DNA of 64,000 nucleotides, taken from contig NZ_JAAIKC010000001.1 in assembly GCF_010820665.1 (NCBI RefSeq), forward strand, positions 1,426,001-1,490,000, given 5' to 3'. Source of the stretch: Paenibacillus sp. SYP-B3998. Lineage in GTDB: Bacteria > Bacillota > Bacilli > Paenibacillales > NBRC-103111. A program made the translations under genes and the position numbers. How positions within the stretch are numbered: position 1 is the stretch's first letter; every line of letters begins with the position of its first letter. The notes under the pieces were generated by a model. The model saw only the letters and a list, made by a program, of their open reading frames with translations, did no database searches and was not told the origin of the DNA. Below are positions 42,199 through 51,570 of the stretch, in pieces.

Positions 42199-43377
42199 AT
42201 GGACCGTCCAAGGCTGAAGCGAAGGTTTAGTTCGATTGTGCGGCAATATGGTTTGCGTTATCACAAGATATATTCTTGTCGTTCTCTTTATAAAAAAGCA
42301 GCCGCTTACCAGGTCTTTACTAATAAAGGTAAGTTATTTTTAAAACCCTTTAATGGTCCCAAAGCTCGCCTTGATCGCGTTTATTCCCAAATCGTGTGGT
42401 TAAAAAAGCATCATTTCCAAAACATGCCTCAGTGGTTTAAAACGAGCAAAGGTAAGCACTATGTAAAAAATAACGGCCGGCTTTATTATGTTTCGGAGTG
42501 GATACAAGGTTCTCAATTGGGCGGAAACGAGCAAGATTATGAAAGGATCGGTGAAATACTAGCACAGCTTCATCTTATTTCGCGGCGGTCGCCATCTGTG
42601 TCGCCTTCTTTCTCGATGAAGGAAATCAACCGCTTCCACCACCAGCATCAGATGTTTCTACGCCATTTACCTACGATACGAAAGAAAAGACAAGGGATTG
42701 GCAACTGGTTCAGGGAGCAGGGGGATCAGTGCGTAAGACTAGCCGAAGAGGCGTGGAACACATTACTGCAGTCAGACGTTCAACGGGTTATTCGTATGGA
42801 AAAACCATCACTCATACACGGTGATGTGACCCATCCGAACATCATCGTAAGCTCAGAAAGTATTTATTTGCTAGACTGGGAATTTACAAGACGTGGTTCG
42901 GCATATTATGAAGTCGCCAAAACGTTGAACAATATTACAAATTTTTCGGTGCCGAATATCAATGCGCTTCTTGTCGGTTACGAAAAGCGACATCCGTTAA
43001 AACCGGAAGAACGTCTGATCTTAGCCTCCTTTTTTCGTTTGCCACGGGAAGTATGGATTGCCGCCCGTCAAATCCGATTTGGCATAAAAGCACCCAATTT
43101 CAAAAGGTTGAAAGATTCCTGGCCTAACCGATTGGAAGCGATTCAATGGATGGATCTGTGGGCAAGAGAGCAACCACAGGAACCACAGGAATCGCAGGAA
43201 CCACAGGAGCTGCAGGAGACACAGGAACCGCAGGAGCCGTGTACTGCTCCTGTTCTAAACGAAGAGGAGAACGGCGTTGTCGATACTCCGCCTGCTCTTA
43301 ACGAGGCGGAAGTCAGTATTGTCAACACTACTCCGACTCCAATCGAGGAGGGGATTGGCTTTGCCGATAATCAATGA
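42199..43377 (+). CDS. CotS-like spore coat kinase-fold protein with PQE-repeat tail
   Basis: 392 residues. The first 325 have the CotS/YsxE/YutH-type kinase-like fold: SLIHGDVTHPNIIV (catalytic-loop position) and IYLLDWEFTRRG (metal-binding position). These proteins join the spore coat and may have lost or kept kinase activity. A tail with seven PQE-type tripeptides (about 326-346) and an acidic, threonine-rich segment is unusual for the family. ATG 42199 is preceded by GAGGAGGTGG. The gene overlaps the next cotS-like gene by 17 bp. Confidence 0.85.
   Translation: MDRPRLKRRFSSIVRQYGLRYHKIYSCRSLYKKAAAYQVFTNKGKLFLKPFNGPKARLDRVYSQIVWLKKHHFQNMPQWFKTSKGKHYVKNNGRLYYVSEWIQGSQLGGNEQDYERIGEILAQLHLISRRSPSVSPSFSMKEINRFHHQHQMFLRHLPTIRKKRQGIGNWFREQGDQCVRLAEEAWNTLLQSDVQRVIRMEKPSLIHGDVTHPNIIVSSESIYLLDWEFTRRGSAYYEVAKTLNNITNFSVPNINALLVGYEKRHPLKPEERLILASFFRLPREVWIAARQIRFGIKAPNFKRLKDSWPNRLEAIQWMDLWAREQPQEPQESQEPQELQETQEPQEPCTAPVLNEEENGVVDTPPALNEAEVSIVNTTPTPIEEGIGFADNQ
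43174..43236 (+). repeat. Seven 9-bp tandem repeats encoding (P/S/L/T)QE
   Basis: The unit is variants of CCACAGGAA. Seven units give PQE PQE SQE PQE LQE TQE PQE near the end of the CotS-like protein. Length variation by replication slippage would keep the frame. Confidence 0.9.
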
Positions 43378-44272
43378 CATTGAGGAAGCCTATCCTGTAA
43401 CGATCAGAAAAAGCAAGAAAATTCGCGACGTATACCGTTTGGTAACAATGAAAGGGCGTATGCTTTGCAGCAAAAGTTACGACATCCCTGAGCCAGAGGT
43501 GCATTTTATCGCACGGGTGATGATTCATCTTGCCGAAACAGGATTTCCGTACGGTCCCCGAATCATCTCAACCAAGACCCAAGCTCTATGGGCGACGAGA
43601 AAAGAAAAACCGTATATGATCACCAACTGGGTATGGGGAAGGTCACCGGACTTTAAAGAACGGTCAGAGTGGAAAAAAGCAATTCGAACGTTGGCTAAAT
43701 TCCATCGTCATGCAGAAGGCATCACATTAGATGATATACCTGCGGGGAGGGATCGTTACGCGACTTTGCAAAACACGATTGAACATTATCGCATCAATAT
43801 AAGTGAACATCAAGGAATTGGGGATATAAGTACATTCATTTCCCTCTGCGATCAGGCGATTCACTATCTCAACCAACCGAAGAGCATAGAAGCGATCAAT
43901 TATGAAGCATCCGTGCGTGCATTTGTACACGGAGACTATAATTACCCTAATCTGGTTATGGATCGGAAGGATTCTATCCATCTTATTGATTTTGAGAACA
44001 CTTCACTACAGGCAAGAATGGCGGACCTTGCACATGTTTTGCATCGTAATTGTTCCTGGAACGGTGAAGAAATGGTGCGATGGGTCGAGTATTACGATCG
44101 TAAAAGGCCGTTAAGTAGCGAAGATAGACATTTGTTATTTGCGCTGCTGCACGTCCCTTATCCGCTCGTTCGAACGATTCGACTAAACAAAAACGATAGT
44201 ATAATAAAAAACACAATGCCTCAGAATACAATAATCGATAAATATGTCAATGCGCTGAAGATAATGATATGA
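43361..44272 (+). CDS. CotS-like spore coat kinase-fold protein 2
   Basis: 303 residues from TTG 43361, 6 nt after AGGAGGGG, overlapping the upstream cotS-like gene by 17 bp. It has VRAFVHGDYNYPNLVMD (catalytic-loop position) and IHLIDFENTSLQARMADLAH (metal site), and lacks the repeat tail. It is a diverged paralogue of its neighbour. Overlap implies coupled translation and joint assembly into the spore coat. Confidence 0.82.
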   Translation: MPIINDIEEAYPVTIRKSKKIRDVYRLVTMKGRMLCSKSYDIPEPEVHFIARVMIHLAETGFPYGPRIISTKTQALWATRKEKPYMITNWVWGRSPDFKERSEWKKAIRTLAKFHRHAEGITLDDIPAGRDRYATLQNTIEHYRINISEHQGIGDISTFISLCDQAIHYLNQPKSIEAINYEASVRAFVHGDYNYPNLVMDRKDSIHLIDFENTSLQARMADLAHVLHRNCSWNGEEMVRWVEYYDRKRPLSSEDRHLLFALLHVPYPLVRTIRLNKNDSIIKNTMPQNTIIDKYVNALKIMI

Positions 44273-44491
44273 TTCGATCCGACAAAGAAGGGGCCTTAGG
44301 AGGTTCCTTCTGAAACTCGCCGATACAAACATTGCGGTGAACCCTATTACTAATAGTTGTAATTAAATCTTTGGCAATTTGCTATTAAAGTAAGATCTGA
44401 TTGAATGATTTACAATAAGCTGGACAAACTAACCTCGAATTAATTGGCTTTGGAGCAAAGTTAATCCATCGGGGAAGGGATGTTAGTAAAG

Positions 44492-45118
44492 TTGACCATC
44501 CAAGAAGGAATGAACCAGTTAGAACAAGCTCATCAGAAAGTAACGGAAGCAAACGCATTAATTAATGAGGCAATAATGAATACATTTCTTTTTACGTGGA
44601 GATGGTGGCTAGGTATCGCCTTGTTCATTGTTCCTTGGATCGTTTGGATTATTTTTAGAAAAAAAGAAAGCACAGATAGATTACTTTATGCAGGATTGTC
44701 ATCTATTCTCTTGGGTCTGATTATCGAGATGTTTGCCCTATCAATGGGAATGTGGTCGTATCCAGTTAAATTTATTCCAAATGCTGGGCTCGCCTTCCTC
44801 CCGTATCATTTTTCTACGCTCCCAGTAGGGGTTATGTTTACTCTCCAGTGGATGCCCAAAATTAATGCAGTATTGAAGGGGATTTTATTGGGTATTGTTT
44901 GCGCGTATGGAATTGAGCCTTTCTTTGCTAAATCAGGTTTTTATAATCCGAAAAATTGGTATTACTTCTATGATGTTTTTATTTATTTTTTTATCTACAT
45001 GGTAGCGAATTGGTTAAGTAGTAGGAACTATTTTGATCAATTAAAATCGAAGGAAAAAGTCGAGCACAACGAGGAGCTCAATTTTCATTTTTTAAATAAA
45101 AAACAAAAAGCTAAATAA
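44492..45118 (+). CDS. CBO0543-like membrane protein, copy 1
   Basis: 208 residues with about five to six membrane helices after an amphipathic N-terminus (1-30). The core motif is NTFLFTWRWWLGIALFIVPW with IIFRKKES. TTG 44492 aligns exactly with the start of the paralogue at 45692 and is preferred over ATG 44480. Such families of small membrane proteins are numerous in spore formers, and their role is unknown. Confidence 0.75.
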   Translation: MTIQEGMNQLEQAHQKVTEANALINEAIMNTFLFTWRWWLGIALFIVPWIVWIIFRKKESTDRLLYAGLSSILLGLIIEMFALSMGMWSYPVKFIPNAGLAFLPYHFSTLPVGVMFTLQWMPKINAVLKGILLGIVCAYGIEPFFAKSGFYNPKNWYYFYDVFIYFFIYMVANWLSSRNYFDQLKSKEKVEHNEELNFHFLNKKQKAK

Positions 45119-45175
45119 CAATTAAACGAGGGCAAGCCAGAAACGAAAAATGATCAATTCGTACGTTCAATAAAG

Positions 45176-45205
45176 AAGGGCTGCCGATTGGCAGCCCTTT
45201 TTTTG
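45176..45205 (+). terminator. Intrinsic terminator
   Basis: A 10-bp perfect stem (45176-45185 with 45190-45199) with a GATT loop is followed by seven T. Confidence 0.92.
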
Positions 45206-45367
45206 CGAAAGGAGGTAATACCTGGCTGATTGTACAAACTATAATATGAGGAGTAACATGTTTGTCCTCGACATGTTTCCTGTCGTAATTCCGAATTTTT
45301 TCATCCAAGGTGCTATAGCAAACACGAACAAACCATCAACGAATAAACTCACAAAGAGTGGGCCGCT

Positions 45368-45508
45368 ATGCTTCCAATGGAGAACGAAAACCACAAAGCG
45401 CTTGCCATCATCGATTCTGGCACACCGCTGCGAATCGATGTAAGTGTAGAACCAACCAGGAGGCTACCAGATCTTCATGACATAGATGAAAACCTAATTC
45501 CGTGATGA
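45368..45508 (+). pseudogene. Short coding-like remnant
   Basis: An open stretch ending in TGA encodes a segment such as ALAIIDSGTPLRIDVSVEP and then RRLPDLHDIDENLIP. It looks protein-like, but it lacks a ribosome binding site and an identifiable family. The region 45206-45691 otherwise holds no complete gene. Confidence 0.25.
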
Positions 45509-45691
45509 GTACGTGGCCCAGTTGCTCATCGATCTAAAGGAAACTTTCCATGGCATCGTTCAGGCGCCCTAACATGCTGTCGGCAAATGGCTGAATCGAT
45601 AGTTTGAATTTATTGTTGGATTTTTTTCTTCTAATTAGGGGGAAGTTAAGCGGGAAATAATGAAATGTGCAGAAGGAGCTGTGACATAACC

Positions 45692-46315
45692 GTGAACCTC
45701 GAAGAGGCTTTGAAACAGGTAGAAAACGCGAGTAACCAAATCGTGAAAGCAAACCAGACAATAACAGACATCATTATGAATACTTATTTATTCACTTGGC
45801 GTTGGTGGCTTGGAGTTTCTATGCTAATCATTCCTTGGGTGATATGGGTAATATTTCGGAAGAAAGAAAGCTCGTCTCGATTCATACATGCTGCTTTTAT
45901 TCTCATTATTATGACTCTTTTCCTTGACCTTATTGGCGTTTTAAATGGATATTGGGTATACCCAATTAAAATCTTTCCCCCAGCCATCGTGTTTTTCCCC
46001 TTTCAGATATCGGTGTTACCTGTGTTATTAATGTTCTTTCTTCAAATTAAACCTACGATTAGCCCTTATATAAAAGCTTTAATTTTTGGTTTTATATTGG
46101 CATATATTTGTATGCCGATTATGAAAACTCTTCATTTTTATAAACCCATACATTGGAAGTATACATACTCTTTTATCATTCTGATTGTTATTTATTTAGT
46201 GGCCCATTGGTTCGGTCGAGCAAGTAATTTCGAAGAAATTAATAAAGGGAATGAACAGGTTAAAATGATCAAAAGTGAAAGTTTGAGAATTTTCCGGAGA
46301 AGTAAAGCGAGATAA
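45692..46315 (+). CDS. CBO0543-like membrane protein, copy 2
   Basis: 207 residues with the same plan as copy 1 at 44492: an amphipathic start, then NTYLFTWRWWLGVSMLIIPW, VIFRKKES and four to five further helices. GTG 45692 lies about 13 nt after AGAAGGAG. The two genes are a tandem pair separated by 570 bp containing a terminator and decayed sequence, so the duplication is old. Function is unknown. Confidence 0.75.
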   Translation: MNLEEALKQVENASNQIVKANQTITDIIMNTYLFTWRWWLGVSMLIIPWVIWVIFRKKESSSRFIHAAFILIIMTLFLDLIGVLNGYWVYPIKIFPPAIVFFPFQISVLPVLLMFFLQIKPTISPYIKALIFGFILAYICMPIMKTLHFYKPIHWKYTYSFIILIVIYLVAHWFGRASNFEEINKGNEQVKMIKSESLRIFRRSKAR

Positions 46316-46411
46316 TAACATATAAGAGACCATGTAACCTCGCTGTTCTAGATAATCAATTATCTGGCTGACTCCCTTAAATTGACGAAATGATGCTTGA
46401 ATGGGAAAATT

Positions 46412-46495
46412 ATGAATAGGATAAAATCAAATGCGAAGGTTGTTCGATCCTTTATTGAGGCATTTTGGAATCATAGCGAACGATCGAAAGTTTGA
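46412..46495 (+). pseudogene. SnoaL-like/ester cyclase N-terminal fragment
   Basis: Only 27 residues from ATG 46412 to TGA 46495. The sequence NAKVVRSFIEAFWNHSERSK is the usual opening of SnoaL-like proteins, which normally have about 130 residues. Nothing recognisable follows. No ribosome binding site is clear. Confidence 0.35.
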
Positions 46496-46588
46496 TTGCA
46501 TCCAGCAAAAAAAACGGAGGATATGAAGGGCTAAGCAAATGATACATTCAGCACATGCAAACATTGGTGTTCACAATACTTGTTTTGT

Positions 46589-46621
46589 AAAAATGGCTGC
46601 CGGATACCGGTAGCCATTTTT
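46589..46621 (+). terminator. Terminator hairpin at the intron insertion site
   Basis: A 15-bp stem (46589-46603 with 46607-46621, one G-U pair) with an ATA loop ends in TTTTTA. The group IIC intron begins 3 nt later. Confidence 0.85.
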
Positions 46622-46623
46622 AT

Positions 46624-46891
46624 GTGCGCCCAGCATGGGCGCTATCTCTAGGGTTCAAGTCCCGAATGGTGAGGGAGTAGTAACCATTAGCTTGGGGAAA
46701 TCTTCTTGAAGCGCTAAAGCGTGTCGAAGTAAATAAAGGAAGCCATGCAACCAATATTGGAAATCCAATGGACTGAGGAGTTTAACAGCTAGATACAACT
46801 CTTTACGGAATATGTCATGAACCACGCCGTATACCGAACAGTACGCACGGTGGTGTGAGAAGACAGGGGCTAACCGCCCCTCTTACTCGAT
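46624..46891 (+). mobile_element. Group IIC intron, ORF-less and internally deleted
   Basis: The 5' end (GTGCGCCCAGCATGGGCGCT, then CTCTAGGGTTCAAGTCCCG) matches domain I of class C introns such as that of Oceanobacillus iheyensis. The 3' part has a domain V-like GCCGTATACCGAACAGTACG, then CACGGTGGTGTGAGAAGAC, and the domain VI end GGGGCTAACCGCCCCTCTTA followed by CTCGAT. Between them only about 50 bp remain (about 46790-46840): the rest of domain I, domains II-IV and the reverse-transcriptase ORF are gone. Insertion right after a terminator hairpin is typical of class C. It cannot move by itself, and splicing is unlikely. Confidence 0.85.
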
Positions 46892-46961
46892 TGTTTAGTT
46901 GTGTGCAAAGCTCAAAACTCCTGCATCTTGATAGGTAGCTTCTCGTTATTAAAAAGATACC

Positions 46962-46990
46962 GAATAAAAATACAAAATAAACCCATATTA
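46962..46990 (+). promoter_or_regulatory. Sigma-G-type promoter of gerK operon
   Basis: GAATA at 46962-46966 and CATATTA at 46984-46990 are 17 nt apart. Germination receptor operons are normally transcribed in the forespore by sigma-G, and the site lies 40 bp before gerKA. Confidence 0.65.
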
Positions 46991-47029
46991 AGTAAATAAA
47001 GCACGGTGCGTGGTGGGGGGATCGTATAT

Positions 47030-48592
47030 ATGTTTTTTCTCAAAGAGCTCCTTAAGAGAAGACGTTATTCCCGAAAGTCAGGGCAGATAAAAAAGGACCA
47101 ACGGTTGGAGGAGCAGGCTGCTAATTTACGTCCGCTTCATGATGATATCTTTCAAAATATCGAGGAAGCCAAGCGATTGTTCCCGGCCTCGCCAGACTTG
47201 ACCATTTATAGGTTTGCCGCTGGGCAAGAGGAGATTCCGGTTGCGCTTCTATACTTGGATGGATTAACGGATAAAAGTTTACTGAACAACAATATTTTGC
47301 ATCCGCTGATGTATGGTAATTCAGAAATGAAGTCGGGCATTTCGATACCGACGATTAGCAGTATTCGCAAGGTTATGGATTGGTCTGAGGTGGAAGAAGC
47401 CATTCTTTTTGGGGAGTGTGTACAATTCACAGAGGGCTTACAGGAGGCTTGGGTCTATGATACGAAAAGCTGGCCACAGCGTGCCATTGAAGATCCTCAG
47501 TTGGAAAGCTCGCTTAAAGGCGCTCATCAGGGTTTTTTAGAAACGGGCGTGCAAAATATCGCGATTCTTCGGCGATATTTGCCCGATCGCGAGCTGCGAA
47601 TTACTCAATACACAGTAGGACGGCGCGGAAAATCGAAGGTCTGGGTTCTATATTTGGAGGATGTTGCTCCCGAGGAAGTACGCCAACAATTAGATGCAAG
47701 AATTAGAAAAATCGATGTAGACTCCGTTATCAATTCTGGCGAATTGGCTGAATTCATCGAGGACAACGCGTTTTCTCCGTTCCCACAGTTCATCTTGACG
47801 GAACGGCCTGATTCCGCGGTTTCACAACTACTTCAAGGACGTTTCGTGGTTATTGTTGATCATTCACCAAGCGTGATCGTCGCTCCAACTACGTTTATCA
47901 CTTTTTTTCAAAGTGTTGACGATTACAGTTCACGTTGGTTGATTGCTTCGTTTATTCGTCTTCTTCGTTTTTTGGCATTTATGATGGCCTTGCTTTTACC
48001 GGCGACCTATATTGCGTTTATCTCCTTTAATTACGAAGTCGTCCCTCTTCAATTGTTTCTCTCGATCGCGGAATCAAGAGAACGGGTGCCGTTTCCGCCT
48101 CTTTTGGAGGCTTTGTTGATGGAAGTTATGTTAGAAATGATGCGCGAGGCTGGCATACGGCTGCCTGCACCAGTTGGACAAACAATTGGCATCGTCGGCG
48201 GTATCATTGTTGGACAAGCTGCGGTTCAAGCAGGCATCGTCAGCAATATTATGGTTATCGTCGTAGCCTCAACCGCTATCGCTTCCTTTATTCTTCCTAG
48301 CTATGATATGGGTACGGCTGTTAGACTCCTGCGTTTTCCAATGATGCTTATGGCTTCGTTATTTGGGATTATCGGAATCGTAAGTGGATTCATGACATTG
48401 ATTGCGCATCTTGTATCATTGGAATCTCTTGGAACCCCCTATGGCAGCCCTCTTGCGCCTTTCCGCTGGTCCGATATGAAGGATACGTTCGTTAGGCTTC
48501 CATTATGGTCGATGATCAAACGGCCAACTAGCGCTAAAGCAAGTCAGGAAATCCGAATGGAGCCAAAAAGCCCGAATGGGGATCAAACATGA
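47030..48592 (+). CDS. gerKA: Spore germination receptor subunit A (GerKA/GerAA family)
   Basis: 520 residues. The cytoplasmic N-terminal domain (1-290) includes LTIYRFAAGQEEIPVALLYL and ITQYTVGRRGKSKVWVLYL. Then come four to five membrane helices (about 300-470) with RLLRFLAFMMALLLPATYIA and the conserved VGQAAVQAGIVSNIMVIVVA. With the B and C subunits it forms a nutrient-germinant receptor in the spore inner membrane. ATG 47030 follows GGGGGGATC; GTG 47006 is less likely. The 3' end overlaps gerKB by 4 bp. The nutrient ligand is unknown. The K-type symbol reflects family likeness only. Confidence 0.9.
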   Translation: MFFLKELLKRRRYSRKSGQIKKDQRLEEQAANLRPLHDDIFQNIEEAKRLFPASPDLTIYRFAAGQEEIPVALLYLDGLTDKSLLNNNILHPLMYGNSEMKSGISIPTISSIRKVMDWSEVEEAILFGECVQFTEGLQEAWVYDTKSWPQRAIEDPQLESSLKGAHQGFLETGVQNIAILRRYLPDRELRITQYTVGRRGKSKVWVLYLEDVAPEEVRQQLDARIRKIDVDSVINSGELAEFIEDNAFSPFPQFILTERPDSAVSQLLQGRFVVIVDHSPSVIVAPTTFITFFQSVDDYSSRWLIASFIRLLRFLAFMMALLLPATYIAFISFNYEVVPLQLFLSIAESRERVPFPPLLEALLMEVMLEMMREAGIRLPAPVGQTIGIVGGIIVGQAAVQAGIVSNIMVIVVASTAIASFILPSYDMGTAVRLLRFPMMLMASLFGIIGIVSGFMTLIAHLVSLESLGTPYGSPLAPFRWSDMKDTFVRLPLWSMIKRPTSAKASQEIRMEPKSPNGDQT

Positions 48593-49689
48593 AAAACTAT
48601 GCGATGAACGGAATTACCCTGATGCAGTATATTTTTTTAATCCATGGCGCTCAAGTGGGAACCGGGGTGTTATCGCTCCCAAGGGAGATCGCTGAAACAA
48701 GCGGAACGGATGGGTGGATGTGCATTTTAATTGCATGGGCCATCAATTGTTTGGCTGGTTGGATTATCCTGCTTACCCTCCAAAAGTATCCCGATTATAC
48801 ATTGCCTGACCTACTCAATCACTTATTCGGGAAATGGTTCGGTAAATTGCTCCTTGCTCCTTTTATTGCCTATTTCGCTTTTTTTGGTTGGCTCATCATG
48901 GTGAATTCGATGCTTTATATCAAAGCTTGGTTTCTGGTGAAGACGCCTGGATATATATTGCTTATTCTTGTTGCGGTACCCAGTTATTTGGTAATTAACA
49001 AAGGGTTCCGCGTACAGGCTAGATACGTCGAGTTTATTACGTATACGATGATGTGGATGCCATTTTTCTTGTTGATCCCTTTAGGGAAAGGGCATTGGCT
49101 TCATTTATTGCCCTTGTTTAAGGAAGGATGGCAGCCTATTCTGAATGGATTACCGCAGACGTTCTTCTCGTTTGCCGGAATTGAAATTCTTTTTTTTCTT
49201 TATCCGTTTCTGCAAAAGAAGCAGTACGCTTTGCGTGGTTTCTTGATTGCGAATACGTTGACCATGATTCTATATACATATGTCACGATCATCTCTTTCG
49301 TCTTTTACACGCCCGACGGCATCACGCTATTGAATCAACCAGTATTAAGCTTACTCAAGACAATTGAATTTCGTTTTCTGGAACGGTTCGACATGTTCTT
49401 CCTGGCTATCTATTTGTTTGTCGTTTCTAGAGCGTGGATTCCATACATTTACTGTACGGTATTCTCAGCATGCCACATCCTTAATAAACCGCATTATAAG
49501 TCATATACAGCCCTTTATTTTATAGTGGCAATAGGGTGTGTTTATGTCATTAATCCAACTTGGAATCAATCAGATAAATGGCAAATGAAGATTAGTTATA
49601 TGGGAATGGGTGTCTTGTATGTACTGCCAATTGTCATGTATATGTATGTCCGAGGGGTAGAATTGTTTCAGAGGAGGAAGGTCGGATGA
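48589..49689 (+). CDS. gerKB: Spore germination receptor subunit B (GerKB/GerAB family)
   Basis: A 366-residue membrane protein with about ten helices of the amino-acid permease (APC) fold, starting MKNYAMNGITLMQYIFLIHG, with GTGVLSLPREIAE as the ligand-proximal motif. It is thought to bind the germinant. It overlaps gerKA (ATGA) and gerKC by 4 bp each, so the three subunits are translationally coupled. Confidence 0.9.
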   Translation: MKNYAMNGITLMQYIFLIHGAQVGTGVLSLPREIAETSGTDGWMCILIAWAINCLAGWIILLTLQKYPDYTLPDLLNHLFGKWFGKLLLAPFIAYFAFFGWLIMVNSMLYIKAWFLVKTPGYILLILVAVPSYLVINKGFRVQARYVEFITYTMMWMPFFLLIPLGKGHWLHLLPLFKEGWQPILNGLPQTFFSFAGIEILFFLYPFLQKKQYALRGFLIANTLTMILYTYVTIISFVFYTPDGITLLNQPVLSLLKTIEFRFLERFDMFFLAIYLFVVSRAWIPYIYCTVFSACHILNKPHYKSYTALYFIVAIGCVYVINPTWNQSDKWQMKISYMGMGVLYVLPIVMYMYVRGVELFQRRKVG

Positions 49690-50795
49690 AGAGGTTCATC
49701 ATCGGCCTAGTGGCCCTGTCCTTGCTTATTACAGGGTGTGTAGATCAAATAAATATTGAAGACGTATCCTTATCGCTTCTCATTGGCATTGACCTCGATG
49801 AAAATAACAATCTGATTTTCTCAACGTCTAGCCCCGTTTTTAACAAAGAAGCGAAAATAAAGGAAGAAGAATATACTTCACAGGCGACAACGATGCGGAA
49901 GTCGAGGGACAAAGATGATCAAACTTTTATCGGCTTAACGACCGGAGGAAAAGCACAGGTGATCTTGGTCGGTAAGCGTGTTATGCAGCATAACAATTGG
50001 TTTCAACTTCTGGAGCCATTTTTTAGAGATGCCAAAAATACACTGAATGTAAGAATCGTGATGGTGGACGGGCCCGCATACGAGGTTGTTCAATATGCGC
50101 CTAAAGACAAGCCGCGTCTGCCACTATATCTTTCTAAACTTATTGATACAGCTAATCGCCGTAATATTAATGTGAAGACAACATTGGAAAGTCTACGACG
50201 GCTGACGCTGGAAAAAGGCATTACAGCAAGTGTGACCGAACTGCATAAAGATGGTAAGTTAATTGTTACCGGAACAGCGCTTCTCGAGGAAAGCGGGAAA
50301 TACAAGTTCTCAATTGGGCCCGACGAGACGCGTCTGCTTCGTATTCTGCAGGATGAGACGAAAGGGGAGTTCCCTTTCACATATAAAGCCATTGGTAAAC
50401 CGAAAGAAGGGGTTTTTCCCAACAATGCTTATAGTTTTTCTGCTCAGAAAATCTCAGTCAAAACAAAAACAGGATTCAAGGAAAACAAGTTTAAGTTCGA
50501 TATGGATGTGAAAATGAGAGTCGTTTTGACGGAACGTTTATTCCCTCTCGATGTTAGAACGGAGGCGGATAAGCTTGAACGGGACATGGAACAGCATTTA
50601 AAAAAAGGATTCAATGGATTAATCAGCAAAATACAAGGAGCGAAGATTGATCCGATTGGTATGGGATTATACGCGCGTGCTTATGAGTACAGCCATTGGA
50701 AATCTGTACAAGATAAATGGGGGGAAGCTTTTTCTGATGCGGAAGTGAATGTGAAGGTGAAAGTCATCATTGCCTCGATGGGCCCAACGAAATAA
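49686..50795 (+). CDS. gerKC: Spore germination receptor subunit C (Ger(x)C lipoprotein)
   Basis: 369 residues with a lipoprotein signal (LLITGC, cysteine about residue 18) and the Ger(x)C domains: NIEDVSLSLLIGIDLDENNN at the start, and a C-terminal domain with LERDMEQHLKKGFNGLISKI. It is attached by lipid to the outer face of the spore inner membrane. It overlaps gerKB by 4 bp. AGGAGG precedes ATG 49686. No GerD or D-subunit gene follows. Confidence 0.92.
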   Translation: MKRFIIGLVALSLLITGCVDQINIEDVSLSLLIGIDLDENNNLIFSTSSPVFNKEAKIKEEEYTSQATTMRKSRDKDDQTFIGLTTGGKAQVILVGKRVMQHNNWFQLLEPFFRDAKNTLNVRIVMVDGPAYEVVQYAPKDKPRLPLYLSKLIDTANRRNINVKTTLESLRRLTLEKGITASVTELHKDGKLIVTGTALLEESGKYKFSIGPDETRLLRILQDETKGEFPFTYKAIGKPKEGVFPNNAYSFSAQKISVKTKTGFKENKFKFDMDVKMRVVLTERLFPLDVRTEADKLERDMEQHLKKGFNGLISKIQGAKIDPIGMGLYARAYEYSHWKSVQDKWGEAFSDAEVNVKVKVIIASMGPTK

Positions 50796-50954
50796 TAGTT
50801 ATTAAATCTCCAGTTGGGCCTCCTGTGATCTAATTCACAGTCATAACTCTATCGATAACTTATATTGTAAGTAGTAACAAACTTTGCGTGTTGAAGGACA
50901 CGTACATGAGTTTGTGAATGAATTACAATCTATTTTTTCTAAGGAGTGATGGAT

Positions 50955-51497
50955 ATGAAGCTGCTCATTCACGGTAAAAACCTACAGGTGACACCTGCTT
51001 TACATGAGTATCTAGAACGCAAATTAGGACGACTCGAACCGTGGTTCGAAGATACAAGCGAGATGCATATCACTTTGTCCCTGCAAGGGCATCAGCATTT
51101 GCATGTTGTTGAGGTCACCATTACTTGCAATGGAGTTGTGCTACGTGCAGAAGAAAAACGCAATGACATGTATGCTTCCATAGATTTGGTCGCTGATAAA
51201 TTAGAAAGACAAACCCGTAAATTGAAAGAGAAAATTAAACATAAAGTACGCCAGCAAGGTGGTGTGAAAGATCTAGAGCTAGTTCGCCAAGAGGCCTTGG
51301 TTACGGAAATGGAATCCCCATTTGAGGTGGCTCGAGTCAAAGTTGTTCCTAACAAGCCTGAAGATATTGAGGAAGCGATCCTTCAAATGAACATGCTTGA
51401 TCACAACTTTCATTTGTTCCATAACAGAGATTCAAATAAAACAGAGCTCGTATATCGGCGAGATGATGGGTCTTACGGACTTATCACAACAGCATAA
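50955..51497 (+). CDS. hpf: Ribosome hibernation-promoting factor, long form
   Basis: 180 residues: the S30AE/YfiA domain (1-100, IHGKNLQVTPALHEYLERKL) and a C-terminal dimerisation domain (about 125-180, ending TELVYRRDDGSYGLI). Long HPF joins two 70S ribosomes into 100S dimers in stationary phase and spores. ATG 50955 is 8 nt after AAGGAG. It has its own terminator. A second copy elsewhere in the genome is possible. Confidence 0.92.
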   Translation: MKLLIHGKNLQVTPALHEYLERKLGRLEPWFEDTSEMHITLSLQGHQHLHVVEVTITCNGVVLRAEEKRNDMYASIDLVADKLERQTRKLKEKIKHKVRQQGGVKDLELVRQEALVTEMESPFEVARVKVVPNKPEDIEEAILQMNMLDHNFHLFHNRDSNKTELVYRRDDGSYGLITTA

Positions 51498-51501
51498 ATG
51501 A

Positions 51502-51539
51502 AAGAGGCGTGGGTTCATGTTGAACTCGCGCCTCTTTTT
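51502..51539 (+). terminator. Intrinsic terminator of hpf
   Basis: AAGAGGCG-GGGTTC (51502-51516) pairs with GAAC-CGCGCCTCTT (51522-51536), with one mismatch, followed by TTTC. Confidence 0.8.
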
Positions 51540-51570
51540 CTATGTGTCCAGTTTGACTCGCCTAAGATGG

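Noticed and set aside
43174-43236. Short regular repeats as a possible CRISPR array
   Set aside because: Units are 9 bp, contiguous and in frame within a coat protein gene; there are no spacers or cas genes.
45534-45761. 75-residue minus-strand ORF before CBO0543-like copy 2
   Set aside because: It overlaps the start of the better supported plus-strand gene, and only its last residues look protein-like.
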